DNA of 64,000 bases, taken from contig CAZBGQ010000001.1 in assembly GCA_964491515.1 (NCBI GenBank), positions 1 to 64,000 of the forward strand. Reading direction: 5' to 3'. The notes beneath the pieces are model-generated. The model saw nothing but the letters and a program-made list of their open reading frames with translations. It was not told the origin of the DNA and ran no database searches. The translations under genes were made by a program, and so were the position numbers. Of this stretch, positions 49,358 through 58,666 are shown one piece after another. The DNA is from CAZBGQ01 sp964491515 (GTDB taxonomy: Bacteria > Patescibacteriota > Gracilibacteria > UBA1369 > UBA12473). How positions within the stretch are numbered: position 1 is the first letter of the stretch; every line of letters begins with the position of its first letter.

Positions 49358-50757
49358 AACGATTTCTCCTTGGATTCATCCTAGCAATCACCCTCATGGG
49401 AGGGATTGTCTACATAACGGTGATTCTTCCTGGAAATACCTCCACCAACCTCTTAAATACGCCAGAAAAAGTCACGGAAGAACCGACCTACGAAACACCT
49501 GCTAGTGAGACATACCGAGAACGTGTTGCCAAAGGTGACACCTTATTTGAAGGCGGTTATTTCCCATTAGCGGCCGTCGAATACGAAGCAGCCAACACCC
49601 TTGATCCCTCACGATCTGAAGGATTTTCTCGGCTAGGACAAGCTCGTTTTTATCAAGAAAAATATCTTGAAGCACTCGAAGCTTTCACTAAAACACTCGA
49701 ACTAAATCCGGAACAACCGAGAATCCAACTCTTACTTGGAGAAACCTACCTTGCACTAGAACAGTTCAAAAATGCTCAAACTCATTTCAACAAACTCACC
49801 CTCGACAATTCAGAAATCAGCTACTACCGCGGAGTTCTAGCCGCCTATTTCGGAGACAATGACGCCGCAAAATCTCACTTTAATCAGGTACTTGAGAAAA
49901 ACGATGACACCACTCGTTCCGAACAAGCCAACCACTATCTAGCAGCGTTTCAAGATTATGAACTGGCCGAAGACCCGCATCCCAGCTATTTAAAAACACT
50001 CATTGGACAAAGTCTTGCAGAAACGGACCAACCACTACTCGCCATTCACGTTCTTTACGACGTTTTACGCGATGAACCTGACTACCGAGATGCCTGGATC
50101 ATTCTTGGCTACTCCTACCTTGCCCGTCACGACTACAAAGAAGCTCAGGAAGCTTTATTTAAAGCCATTGAGCTAGATCCCACCAAGGAAGAAAGTCGCT
50201 ATTTCTTAGGACTGAGCTACTTTGGGCTTGATGACTACTCCTCTGCTGTCACTCAACTAGAACTAGCAATAGAAAGTGGTTTTGAACCCAAAATTCAAGC
50301 CTACCAAAAACTTGGTGACGCCGCCGTACTTTCAAAAGAGTACAAAAAAGCAGCCACCGCCTATGAAAACGTACTCACTCTCAATTCCAGCGACATTGAA
50401 TTATTCATTCGTCCTGTCTGGCTCAACATTGATCATTTGAACAACCCCGAACGCGCACGAATTCTCGCTGAACAAGCGGTTCTCGAACATCCCAGCGAAG
50501 CCATGGGATACAACTTATTAGGCTGGGCTCAACTCACACTCAATCAACTCGACGACGCTGAACATAACTTAAACTACGCCCTTATTATTGATCCAAACTT
50601 AGCAGCCGCTCACTTCAATTTAGGACGCTGGTACCACACACAAGATAAACTAGACGAGGCCAAATCCAGCTTCAAACAGGCCTACACCATTGACCCAGGA
50701 GGCCCGATCGGCAATCTAGCCGCAGAAAAATACAATGAAATAGTTGTCAGCCCATAA
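49354..50757 (+). CDS. membrane-anchored TPR-repeat protein
   Basis: A 467-residue protein. The start is set at the ATG at 49354 (MKRFLLGFIL), overlapping ruvC by 4 bases; a longer ORF begins inside ruvC and is unlikely. One membrane segment (about 5-27) is followed by a Thr/Pro/Glu linker and about ten tetratricopeptide repeats with the usual pattern (for example ALEAFTKTLELNPEQPR, EAQEALFKAIELDPTKEESR, AEHNLNYALIIDPNLAAAHFNLG). TPR arrays are protein-binding scaffolds. It precedes the prepilin peptidase by 11 bases, so a role in pilus assembly or envelope organisation is possible. Confidence 0.82.
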   Translation: MKRFLLGFILAITLMGGIVYITVILPGNTSTNLLNTPEKVTEEPTYETPASETYRERVAKGDTLFEGGYFPLAAVEYEAANTLDPSRSEGFSRLGQARFYQEKYLEALEAFTKTLELNPEQPRIQLLLGETYLALEQFKNAQTHFNKLTLDNSEISYYRGVLAAYFGDNDAAKSHFNQVLEKNDDTTRSEQANHYLAAFQDYELAEDPHPSYLKTLIGQSLAETDQPLLAIHVLYDVLRDEPDYRDAWIILGYSYLARHDYKEAQEALFKAIELDPTKEESRYFLGLSYFGLDDYSSAVTQLELAIESGFEPKIQAYQKLGDAAVLSKEYKKAATAYENVLTLNSSDIELFIRPVWLNIDHLNNPERARILAEQAVLEHPSEAMGYNLLGWAQLTLNQLDDAEHNLNYALIIDPNLAAAHFNLGRWYHTQDKLDEAKSSFKQAYTIDPGGPIGNLAAEKYNEIVVSP

Positions 50758-50768
50758 CCCCCTCTCTC

Positions 50769-51530
50769 ATGTCACCTATTCTATTCTACTCACTACTCTT
50801 TGTTCTTGGGCTCGCTTTAGGAAGTTTCCTAAGTGTACTCATCCATCGCATCCATGAAGGCAAAAAAGGAATTTGGCTCGGAGTCTCCAGCTGTCCTAAT
50901 TGCGACAAGAAACTTGGCCCCCATGAACTAATCCCACTTTTCTCCTACCTACTTCAAAAAGGAAAATGCCGAAAATGTAAAAAACACATTGCTTGGCACT
51001 ACCCCACACTCGAGCTAACCACCGGACTACTGTTCGTTGGCATGGCACTGGCTGGATTCAATCCACTTAGCCTGTATTTATTCTATGGAGTAATACTTGT
51101 TTTTATCTTTTTCTACGACATTCTCTATCTTGAAATTCCCGATAGCATCATGCTCCCTGCAATCATCGTGGCAGCCATCGCCAGTTTTTGCCCACTAACC
51201 CTTGCCTGGCAAGACGCCTTACTCGGTGCCGCCATTCTCTCCGGATTTTTCCTCCTACAAATCATCATCTCAAAAGGAAAATGGCTCGGTGGAGGTGATA
51301 TACGAATTGGAGCTTTCATTGGATTGATTTTAGGATGGCAACTCACTATTTTAGCCACCTTTTTAAGCTATCTAATCGGATCTATTATCAGCCTCACACT
51401 ACTTGGCATGGGCCTTGTATCTCGAAAAACCATGATCGCATTTGGCCCCTTCCTTGTGATGGGAACCCTCATTGCTTTATTTTATGGTCCAGACCTCATT
51501 GACTGGTATTTAAACTTCTTAAGCTTATGA
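50769..51530 (+). CDS. pilD: prepilin peptidase / N-methyltransferase
   Basis: Membrane aspartic protease that processes type IV prepilins and pseudopilins and methylates the new N-terminus. The 253-residue protein has about seven membrane helices. The cytoplasmic loop keeps the two Cys pairs CPNC and CRKC needed for the methylase half. The catalytic aspartates are in YDILYLEIPD and GGGDIRIG (GxGD-type). No pilin or pilus ATPase is nearby. It overlaps gpmI by 4 bases. Confidence 0.92.
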   Translation: MSPILFYSLLFVLGLALGSFLSVLIHRIHEGKKGIWLGVSSCPNCDKKLGPHELIPLFSYLLQKGKCRKCKKHIAWHYPTLELTTGLLFVGMALAGFNPLSLYLFYGVILVFIFFYDILYLEIPDSIMLPAIIVAAIASFCPLTLAWQDALLGAAILSGFFLLQIIISKGKWLGGGDIRIGAFIGLILGWQLTILATFLSYLIGSIISLTLLGMGLVSRKTMIAFGPFLVMGTLIALFYGPDLIDWYLNFLSL

Positions 51531-53077
51531 CCACCGACCCACGCGTTCTTCTCATTATTTTGGACGGATTTGGCCACGCCCCTGATAGTCCTGGAAATGC
51601 CATCACTCACGCCAACATGGAAACCATGAACTCTCTTAAAGAAAAATACCCATGGACCACACTGGCTGCAGCTGGAAATGCGGTTGGCCTTCCTGAAGGA
51701 ACCCAAGGAAACTCCGAAGTAGGACATTTCACCATCGGCTCGGGACGTATCACCTTCCAAAGCCTAGAAGCCATCAACCAATCAATAAAAACTGGAGACT
51801 TTTTCAAATTAGAATGTCTCGTAAAAGCCTGTGAATTGAAAGAAAAAAAAGCACTTCATCTACTCGGAATGATTTCGGATGAAGGCGTTCACGCACATTT
51901 AGAACATCTGTTTTCACTCCTAGAACTCGCACAACAAAAAAACGCTTTCCCCATCTATATTCACGCTATTCTAGATGGACGAGACGTACCTGAACGCAGC
52001 GCAGACATTTATCTAAAAATGATTCAGGACAAGATAGAAGAAATGGGACTGAATGAACCCATGCACGACGGAGGCCCGCCTAAAGCTTCCATTGCCTCCA
52101 TAATCGGACGCTATTATGCCATGGACCGAGACAAGAACTGGGACCGCACACAAACCGCCTACAACCTCCTCATTCACGGAGAAGGCACCAAAGAAACCGA
52201 CCCACTCACCGCTCTCAAAAACGCTTACGAAAGTGGCGCCGAAACCGACTATTATGTAAAACCTATTATTCTCGATAAGCACGGCACAATAAGGGACGAC
52301 GATTCTATTATCTTTTTCAACTATCGTACCGACCGCACACGTCAGCTAACCGACTCACTGTTGAACAAAAAATTTGAACACTTTGCTGTCGATCACGGAA
52401 ACATAAATTTCGTAGCCATGGGCCCTTACACAGAATTGGCGCCTGTCGCCTTTCCCGCTCCTCTAATTAAAGAAAACCTAGCCGACACCCTCGCCCACCA
52501 CAACATTGGACAGCTACACCTAGCCGAAACAGAAAAATACGCTCACGTAACATACTTCCTAAACAGCCAAATAGAAGATTCCAAAGCACTTGAAGACCGG
52601 GACATGGTCAAATCCCCCAAATGTCCTTCCTACGCCGACCAACCTGAAATGAGCGCCAGAGCACTGACCGACTTACTCATCACCAACCTAAAAAAGGACG
52701 ATGCTTACCCCTTTGTAGTCATCAACTACGCCAATACTGATCTTGTCGGCCATGCAGGAGAATTTGACGCTGCTGTCACTGCCTGCAAAACCATTGATCA
52801 CTGCCTTGAACGAGTAATTCCTATCGCCTTAGAAGCCGGATACACCACACTTATTACAGCTGATCATGGAAACGCCGAACAAATGCTCTATGAAAACGGA
52901 GATCCCTGTCCCTCCCACACTACCAACCCTGTGCCATTCATTCTCGTGAGTCCTCAACCCCAAACCCTCAAACAAGGAAAAGGCTTACAAGACGTGGCAC
53001 CCACCGTTCTAGACTTGCTCAATCTTCCCAAACCTGATCTAATGACCGGCGAATCACTCATAAACTCCCCCTCATGA
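51527..53077 (+). CDS. gpmI: 2,3-bisphosphoglycerate-independent phosphoglycerate mutase
   Basis: Interconverts 3- and 2-phosphoglycerate with two metal ions. The 516-residue protein shows LIILDGFGHAPDSPGNA at the start and GNSEVGHFTIG with the phosphorylated Ser (near residue 67). HAILDGRDVPERSA, DRTRQLTD, INYANTDLVGHAGE and ITADHGNAEQM supply the remaining metal and substrate residues. Length is normal. It overlaps pilD and manC by 4 bases each. Confidence 0.96.
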   Translation: MTTDPRVLLIILDGFGHAPDSPGNAITHANMETMNSLKEKYPWTTLAAAGNAVGLPEGTQGNSEVGHFTIGSGRITFQSLEAINQSIKTGDFFKLECLVKACELKEKKALHLLGMISDEGVHAHLEHLFSLLELAQQKNAFPIYIHAILDGRDVPERSADIYLKMIQDKIEEMGLNEPMHDGGPPKASIASIIGRYYAMDRDKNWDRTQTAYNLLIHGEGTKETDPLTALKNAYESGAETDYYVKPIILDKHGTIRDDDSIIFFNYRTDRTRQLTDSLLNKKFEHFAVDHGNINFVAMGPYTELAPVAFPAPLIKENLADTLAHHNIGQLHLAETEKYAHVTYFLNSQIEDSKALEDRDMVKSPKCPSYADQPEMSARALTDLLITNLKKDDAYPFVVINYANTDLVGHAGEFDAAVTACKTIDHCLERVIPIALEAGYTTLITADHGNAEQMLYENGDPCPSHTTNPVPFILVSPQPQTLKQGKGLQDVAPTVLDLLNLPKPDLMTGESLINSPS

Positions 53078-54168
53078 AAGCTGTCATTCTCTGCGGTGGC
53101 TCAGGAACACGTCTCTGGCCTCTAAGTCGCCTCTCTAAACCTAAACAATTCCAAGCATTAGCCTCCGAGAAAACACTATTTCAAGAAGCTGTCGAACGAC
53201 TCGACTTCCTTGATCCTGAAGACATATTTATCTCTACCAATACCGATTTTGTAGAAGTAGTGAAAGAACAAGCTCCTCACCTTCCAGAAAAAAACATCAT
53301 AATAGAACCAGCCCTACGTGACACCGCTTCCTGCATTGGACTCGCTGCCGCTGTAATTGCAAAAAACCACCCAGACGAAGTCATGGCTGTGATCTATGCC
53401 GATCACCTAATCAAAGACCAAGATGAATTCCAACGAAAACTAAAAGCAACCGAAAAAATTGCACGAGATGAACACTCCCTCAACATCATTGAAGTAAAAG
53501 CCAAATTCCCCAACGTCAATTTAGGGTACGTTAAAATAGGAGACTTGATCAAAAAAATTGAACAACAAAGCCATGATCCCATTGAAGTTTATGCCTTCGA
53601 AAAATTCACGGAAAAGCCGGATCTAGAAACAGCCAAAAAATTCCTAGAATCCTCCAAATACCTCTGGAATACCGGCATCTATGTCTGGGAAGTTTCCACC
53701 ATTCTAGACGCCTATCGAACCCACCTGCCCGACACCTACGAACGACTCATGCGCATACAAGCGGCCTACGAAACTCCCGAACAAGAAAAAGTCATCCAAG
53801 CCGACTATCCCGAGTGTCAAAAAATCTCAATCGATTACGCTATCATGGAAAAAGTAAACCCTTCACACGTTCGAATTATACCTGCAGACTTAGGCTGGAG
53901 CGACATCGGAACGTGGCTATCACTGCATGAAGAGCTAGCCGATAAAACAGACGACAACATAACCCACGGAGACACACTCTCTATCGACACCACCGGCTCC
54001 GTCCTCCACAACACAGAATCAGGAAAATGTGTGGTCGCCCTCGGGATGAAAGACGTAGCCATTATCAACACTCCCGACGCCATTCTTATCTGCCCCAAAG
54101 ATCGCTCTCAAGATGTAAAGAAAGCAGTAGCAGCGCTAAAAAATGAAGAAAGAATGGACTTGTTGTAA
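53074..54168 (+). CDS. manC: mannose-1-phosphate guanylyltransferase
   Basis: Makes GDP-mannose from mannose 1-phosphate and GTP. The nucleotidyltransferase domain begins with VILCGGSGTRLWPLSR (residues 4-19), with KPKQF just after it. PSHVRIIPADLGWSDIGTW near residue 270 carries the family DxGW(S)D motif, and the sugar-binding FTEKPD is present. At 364 residues it is the monofunctional type without the fused isomerase. A cupin of the phosphomannose isomerase type II kind lies 75 bases downstream, together resembling a split ManC-ManA enzyme. Confidence 0.92.
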   Translation: MKAVILCGGSGTRLWPLSRLSKPKQFQALASEKTLFQEAVERLDFLDPEDIFISTNTDFVEVVKEQAPHLPEKNIIIEPALRDTASCIGLAAAVIAKNHPDEVMAVIYADHLIKDQDEFQRKLKATEKIARDEHSLNIIEVKAKFPNVNLGYVKIGDLIKKIEQQSHDPIEVYAFEKFTEKPDLETAKKFLESSKYLWNTGIYVWEVSTILDAYRTHLPDTYERLMRIQAAYETPEQEKVIQADYPECQKISIDYAIMEKVNPSHVRIIPADLGWSDIGTWLSLHEELADKTDDNITHGDTLSIDTTGSVLHNTESGKCVVALGMKDVAIINTPDAILICPKDRSQDVKKAVAALKNEERMDLL

Positions 54169-54207
54169 ATCCAGAACACAAATAACTAAAGCAAGCAATC
54201 CCTACTC

Positions 54208-54236
54208 CTGGCAAAAGGGGGATTTTCCGCTAAAGT
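54208..54236 (+). promoter_or_regulatory. promoter before the cupin gene
   Basis: CTGGCA (54208-54213) and TAAAGT (54231-54236) are 17 bases apart. The -10 box ends 7 bases before the ATG at 54244, another leaderless arrangement. Confidence 0.5.
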
Positions 54237-54243
54237 ATCACCG

Positions 54244-54660
54244 ATGAACGATGATCTCTCCCACAATCAGGTTCAAATCAAGATCAAACCCTGGGGTCGA
54301 GAACTCTGGTTTGCACACACCGACACCTATGCCGGGAAAATTCTGGAAATCACAAAAGGGCACCGTTATTCACTTCAATATCATGAAAAAAAAGTAGAAA
54401 CCCAGTACGTGCTTTCTGGGCTGATCAAATTCACGCATGGAACCAATCCTGACAATTTAACAGAAACAATCCTCAAACCTGGTGAGGTCATGCATGTCCC
54501 TGTTGGAATGATTCACCGTGCTGAAGCACTCGAAGATTCCCGCATTTTTGAAGTATCCACCGCCGATCTAGAAGACGTAGTCAAATTAGACGACGACTAT
54601 GGCCGCAGCGGAAAAGGAAACAACGAAACACTCGATAAGACTCTCGCAAACAACCTTTAA
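54244..54660 (+). CDS. cupin, phosphomannose isomerase type II-like
   Basis: A 138-residue single-domain cupin. KPWGRELWFAHTDTYAGK opens the domain as in the C-terminal isomerase half of bifunctional ManC/AlgA. The metal site is visible in SLQYHEKKVETQYVLSG (His, Glu) and the second motif in GEVMHVPVGMIHRAEA (His). Its position after a mannose-1-phosphate guanylyltransferase that lacks this half supports a mannose 6-phosphate/fructose 6-phosphate isomerase or a related sugar-phosphate role. Confidence 0.8.
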   Translation: MNDDLSHNQVQIKIKPWGRELWFAHTDTYAGKILEITKGHRYSLQYHEKKVETQYVLSGLIKFTHGTNPDNLTETILKPGEVMHVPVGMIHRAEALEDSRIFEVSTADLEDVVKLDDDYGRSGKGNNETLDKTLANNL

Positions 54661-54697
54661 TTTCACATTTTAATTCTTTTCTTTTAATCCCTCACCC

Positions 54698-57600
54698 ATG
54701 TCACATAAACGCACTTTCTCTCACGTAGGACTCATCATTCTACTCGCACTCTTTTTAGGATTCTTTGACCTGCCATACGCAAGTCAGTCAGGAGCACTTC
54801 CTATTACCCCAGATGCATTCGAAAATCAAAAAATCCACCTCGGTCTTGATCTACAAGGAGGAACTCAACTCGACTATAAGGTCGACCTCAGAAAGGTGAA
54901 TTTTGAAGACACAGAACAGATTATTGATGGAGTGTTTGGCGTGATCACACGACGTGTGAATGGACTGGGAGTTTCGGAACCAAACATCTATCGCTCTCAA
55001 ATTGCAGATGAAGAACACATTGTCGTGGAATTGGCCGGAATCACCAACCTAGATGAAGCCAAAGCCATTGTAGGCAAAACCATTCAGCTTGAATTCAAAG
55101 AAGAAAACGAAAATCCTCTAGAGAATCAAGATCTCGACGCCATTCGATCAATGGCCCAATCAGCCACCGATCGGATCAACGAAGGCTCTTCATTCGCTAG
55201 CGTAGCCGCAGAAGAGGAATTAGCCAATCCAGGGAAAGCATTCTATGTAGCCATGGAAGAAGACAATTATGAATTCGAAAGCACACTCAACGATGACTTC
55301 AAAAACTTCCTAAAAACCGCCAACTCCGGAGACACCAGCCCTGTCATTCAAACCTCCAATGGATTCACATTTGATACCAATGGGAGCCTTCGACAACTGG
55401 AAGGATTTTTCACCCTTCAACTACTAGATAAACAAGAAGGAGAACGAGAGATAACAGAAGAAAAAACTGTTGATGCACGCCACGTACTCATTGCCTACGA
55501 AGGAGCCGAACGTGCTGAAGAAAGCATAATCCGAACAAAAGAAGAAGCACTCGTACTTGCCACAGAAATCCAACAACGAGCCGAAAACGGAGAATCTGTT
55601 GCCGACTTAGCTGCTGAATATTCCGATGAAGGAAACGCCGAAAACACCAAGGGAGACTTAGGAGAAGTAAATATTAACAGTCAGTTCGTTCAACCATTCA
55701 AAGACGCCGCGCTCTCTCTAACCGAAGGAGAAATCTCCAAAGCAATCGAAACTCAATTTGGATTCCATGTCATTGAAGCAACCAACGTAAAAGAAGCCGT
55801 CAGCGAAACTGTTATCGAAACTGAATACCGTTACAATCAACTTTACTACACTACCGAGCCGGACTCATGGACAGCCACGGACCTAACAGGAGAACACTTC
55901 GTTCGAGCCGACGTGGAATTCACACAGTCCTACACTCCTTATGTTGCCATTCAATTCAACGACGAAGGAGGCAAGCTTTTCGAAGAACTCACAGAAAAAA
56001 ACCTCAATAAACGAATCGCTATTTTCGTGGGAGGAGATCTCATTTCTGCCCCTAATGTAAACGAAAAAATCGGAGGTGGCCGTGCTCAAATCAGTGGAAA
56101 TTTCAGCATCGAAGAAGCGTCTGAATTGGCTCGAGACCTAAACACTGGTGCTATCCCTGCACCAATCGTATTAGTCGGACAGTACACCATTGGTGCTTCG
56201 CTAGGACAAGACGCTCTCGACAGCAGTGTGAAAGCCGGAATCATTGGCCTCACTCTCCTTGCACTCTATATGCTCTTCACCTACCGTCTCCCGGGGCTCC
56301 TTGCTAATGTGGCTCTACTTATTTACGCAGCCATCCTCATTTTCTTCCTAAAAGTAGCCATGCCCATTGGACTGGCACTTACCATTTCTTTCCTAGTATT
56401 CCTGGGACTGATTTCTTCTATCCTAAAAAGCCGCGATTCCGGAAGCGAAAAACTACTATCCTTCGGGCTGGCATGTTTTGTTTTGTTCTTCCTGACCTTC
56501 CTACTTTCAACTCCAGTAGTTCTAACCTTAGCCGGTGTCGCCGGTGTGGTTCTTTCTATCGGTATGGCGGTGGATGCCAACATCCTGATTTTCGAACGCA
56601 TGCGTGAAGAATTACGTAACAAACGAACCTACCTAAGCGCCGTAGAAGTAGGGTTTGAACGAGCCTGGAGCTCAATTAGAGACTCTAACTTCTCATCACT
56701 CATTACCTGTGCCATTCTGATCTATTTTGGTAGTTCAATCATTAAGGGTTTCGCTGTGAATCTGGCTCTTGGTATTTTGATTTCCATGTTCACTGCAATC
56801 ACCATCACACGTACTTTCCTAGTTGCCCTAGCTGATACCAAGCTAGCAAAGAGTGACTTTTTCTTAGGAACGCCCAAACGTGCACATCCTAAACTTCCAA
56901 TCGTTCAATCAAGAAAAGTATGGTTCTCGATTTCAAGTGCCCTCGTCATTGCATCCTTGATTGCAATCCCGATGAACGGACTCAAACTTGGACTGGATTT
57001 CACAGGGGGAACACTCTTGGAACTTCAATTCGAAGAAACAGTCACATCTGACCAACTCTCTCAAAGCATCAGCAGCATTGAAGAATCACTACTAGCTGAA
57101 GCCCCTGCAGAAGAAGAAAGCACCGTCGAAACTGCTCCCCTCGTAATAGATGAAAACGCTCCTACTCTCAGCGCCTTTGAAGAAGACCGAGAAATAGAAA
57201 TCGACTTCGGAGATCCAATAATTGTATCCAGCGGAGAAAACACTTTCATCGTTCGAATGAAGCACATTTCTAATGAAAGCCATGATGCCATCCTTGCCGG
57301 ACTTAAAACCGAGTTCGGAGCCGTAGAAGAAACTCGCTTCAACACCATTGGACCAACTATTGGTGAAACCATGAAACAAAAAGCGGTCGGCGCTCTAGCC
57401 ATGGCTATCATCGCCATCGTGCTTTACATCGCCTTTGCTTTCCGACATGTTCCTAAAGAAGTGAGCGCCTGGAGATTCGGGATCACCGCCATTGCTGCGT
57501 TGTTGCATGATGTGATCATCACCGTCGGTATCTTCGTGGTCTTAGGAAGCATCCTAGGCATCGAAATTGACGCACTGTTCATCACCGCCTTGCTCACCAT

Positions 57601-57910
57601 CATGGGATTCTCAGTTCATGACACCATCGTAACCTTCGATCGTATAAGGGAGAACCTACGAACCCAAGCCTCAGGTGAAAGCTTCGAAATAGTAGCCAAC
57701 CGCGCGGTTAACGCAACACTCGCCCGATCCATCAACACCTCCATTTCAACATTGATCACGGTCGTGATGCTATTCTGGTTCGGTGCCGCCTCTATCCATT
57801 GGTTCCTACTCGCTCTCATCATCGGATTAATTGCTGGAACTTACTCCTCTGTCTTTGTCGCCACGCCCCTATTGGTTGCCTGGCACAATAAGAGTCAAAA
57901 GAAGAAATAG
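54698..57910 (+). CDS. secDF: fused protein translocase SecDF with inserted parvulin-like domains
   Basis: Uses the proton gradient to complete Sec-dependent export. SecD marks: LGLDLQGGTQLDY (about 48-60), the P1 head, and IGMAVDANILIFERMREELR (about 621-640). SecF follows in the same chain (LGLDFTGGTLLELQFE near 765; SVHDTIVTFDRIRENLR near 970). Two features are unusual. Residues about 147-245 and 259-366 are parvulin/PpiC-like; the second has ARHVLIAYEG, the GESVADLAAEYSDEG segment, GDLGEVN and FGFHVIEATNV. Also, about 50 residues with two extra hydrophobic segments are inserted near 555-605 before the conserved SecD helix. The 1070-residue length exceeds the usual 740-850 for SecDF because of these insertions. 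A terminator follows. Confidence 0.9.
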   Translation: MSHKRTFSHVGLIILLALFLGFFDLPYASQSGALPITPDAFENQKIHLGLDLQGGTQLDYKVDLRKVNFEDTEQIIDGVFGVITRRVNGLGVSEPNIYRSQIADEEHIVVELAGITNLDEAKAIVGKTIQLEFKEENENPLENQDLDAIRSMAQSATDRINEGSSFASVAAEEELANPGKAFYVAMEEDNYEFESTLNDDFKNFLKTANSGDTSPVIQTSNGFTFDTNGSLRQLEGFFTLQLLDKQEGEREITEEKTVDARHVLIAYEGAERAEESIIRTKEEALVLATEIQQRAENGESVADLAAEYSDEGNAENTKGDLGEVNINSQFVQPFKDAALSLTEGEISKAIETQFGFHVIEATNVKEAVSETVIETEYRYNQLYYTTEPDSWTATDLTGEHFVRADVEFTQSYTPYVAIQFNDEGGKLFEELTEKNLNKRIAIFVGGDLISAPNVNEKIGGGRAQISGNFSIEEASELARDLNTGAIPAPIVLVGQYTIGASLGQDALDSSVKAGIIGLTLLALYMLFTYRLPGLLANVALLIYAAILIFFLKVAMPIGLALTISFLVFLGLISSILKSRDSGSEKLLSFGLACFVLFFLTFLLSTPVVLTLAGVAGVVLSIGMAVDANILIFERMREELRNKRTYLSAVEVGFERAWSSIRDSNFSSLITCAILIYFGSSIIKGFAVNLALGILISMFTAITITRTFLVALADTKLAKSDFFLGTPKRAHPKLPIVQSRKVWFSISSALVIASLIAIPMNGLKLGLDFTGGTLLELQFEETVTSDQLSQSISSIEESLLAEAPAEEESTVETAPLVIDENAPTLSAFEEDREIEIDFGDPIIVSSGENTFIVRMKHISNESHDAILAGLKTEFGAVEETRFNTIGPTIGETMKQKAVGALAMAIIAIVLYIAFAFRHVPKEVSAWRFGITAIAALLHDVIITVGIFVVLGSILGIEIDALFITALLTIMGFSVHDTIVTFDRIRENLRTQASGESFEIVANRAVNATLARSINTSISTLITVVMLFWFGAASIHWFLLALIIGLIAGTYSSVFVATPLLVAWHNKSQKKK

Positions 57911-57926
57911 TATCTTACCAATAAAG

Positions 57927-57953
57927 AAAGGAGGGCTTATGTCCTCCTTTTCT
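57927..57953 (+). terminator. intrinsic terminator after secDF
   Basis: AAAGGAGG (57927-57934) pairs perfectly with CCTCCTTT (57943-57950) around an 8-base loop, followed by TCT. Confidence 0.75.
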
Positions 57954-58023
57954 AAAACCCACAAACCCCTAATGTCTTCGGAAAAAGTTTGACTTCGAAG
58001 CCGGGTAAACCTAGGGTAACCAC

Positions 58024-58458
58024 ATGAAAACATGCTGCCACTGCAAAAATAAGAAGCCACTCGAGTCATTCAATTTTAAGAAAAAAAAAGAAAATATCAG
58101 ACAAAAGGCTTGTCGTGCTTGCACCCAACAACAAGTACGTGATCACTATAAAAAAAAACCAAAATACTATCTAGAAAAAGCAAAAAAGAGGAACCATGAA
58201 CAAAAACTCAAGACAAAAAAACATTTATGGGAATTCCTACAAAACAACCCATGTACAGATTGCGGAGAAACAGATCCAATTGTATTAGATTTTGATCATC
58301 AACGAGATAAAGTAAAAGAAATATCACAAATGGTAAAAGATCGAGACTCATTAGAAATGATAGAAAAAGAAATGAAAAAATGCGAAGTCCGTTGTGCCAA
58401 TTGCCATCGAAAAAAAACAGCCAAAGACTTTGGATGGCACAAACAATTTATTAACTAG
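58024..58458 (+). CDS. HNH-type nuclease-like zinc protein
   Basis: A 144-residue basic protein. The N-terminus has two Cys pairs (CCHCK and CRAC, residues 4-35) likely forming a zinc knuckle. A Lys/Arg-rich helix follows. The C-terminal part is HNH-like: CTDCGE, then VLDFDHQRD with the Asp-His pair, then CEVRCANCHRKKT with the second Cys pair and final His. This is the layout of small free-standing HNH endonucleases of phage and mobile elements. No phage gene is adjacent; a tRNA gene follows 38 bases later. Confidence 0.8.
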   Translation: MKTCCHCKNKKPLESFNFKKKKENIRQKACRACTQQQVRDHYKKKPKYYLEKAKKRNHEQKLKTKKHLWEFLQNNPCTDCGETDPIVLDFDHQRDKVKEISQMVKDRDSLEMIEKEMKKCEVRCANCHRKKTAKDFGWHKQFIN

Positions 58459-58477
58459 CCACCACAAAATAAATAGG

Positions 58478-58483
58478 TATAAT
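58478..58483 (+). promoter_or_regulatory. -10 box of tRNA-Arg
   Basis: A consensus TATAAT ends 13 bases before the tRNA 5' end. The -35 region is weak (TAGCCA at a 16-base spacing). Confidence 0.5.
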
Positions 58484-58496
58484 ATCCACGAATTGT

Positions 58497-58572
58497 GCGC
58501 CAGTAGCTCAGCGGATAGAGCACCGGTCTTCGGAACCGGGTGTCGAAGGTTCGATCCCTTCCTGGCGTACCA
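58497..58572 (+). tRNA. tRNA-Arg (anticodon TCG)
   Basis: 76 bases. Acceptor GCGCCAG pairs with CTGGCGT (one G-U), discriminator A, CCA encoded (58570-58572). The anticodon loop CTTCGGA gives TCG, read as Arg for CGA-type codons. D arm (AGCTCAGCGGATAGAGC) and T arm (GGTTCGATCCC) are canonical. Reading unmodified UCG and not ACG means the CGN box here is served at least partly without inosine. Confidence 0.95.
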
Positions 58573-58666
58573 ATCAAAAAATCTAGCCCTTAGAATTTTC
58601 CCCAATAAGCCTTTACAAAAGGTAGATTTATTATTATAATCAGGGGCCAAATTTCACTCAATACCT

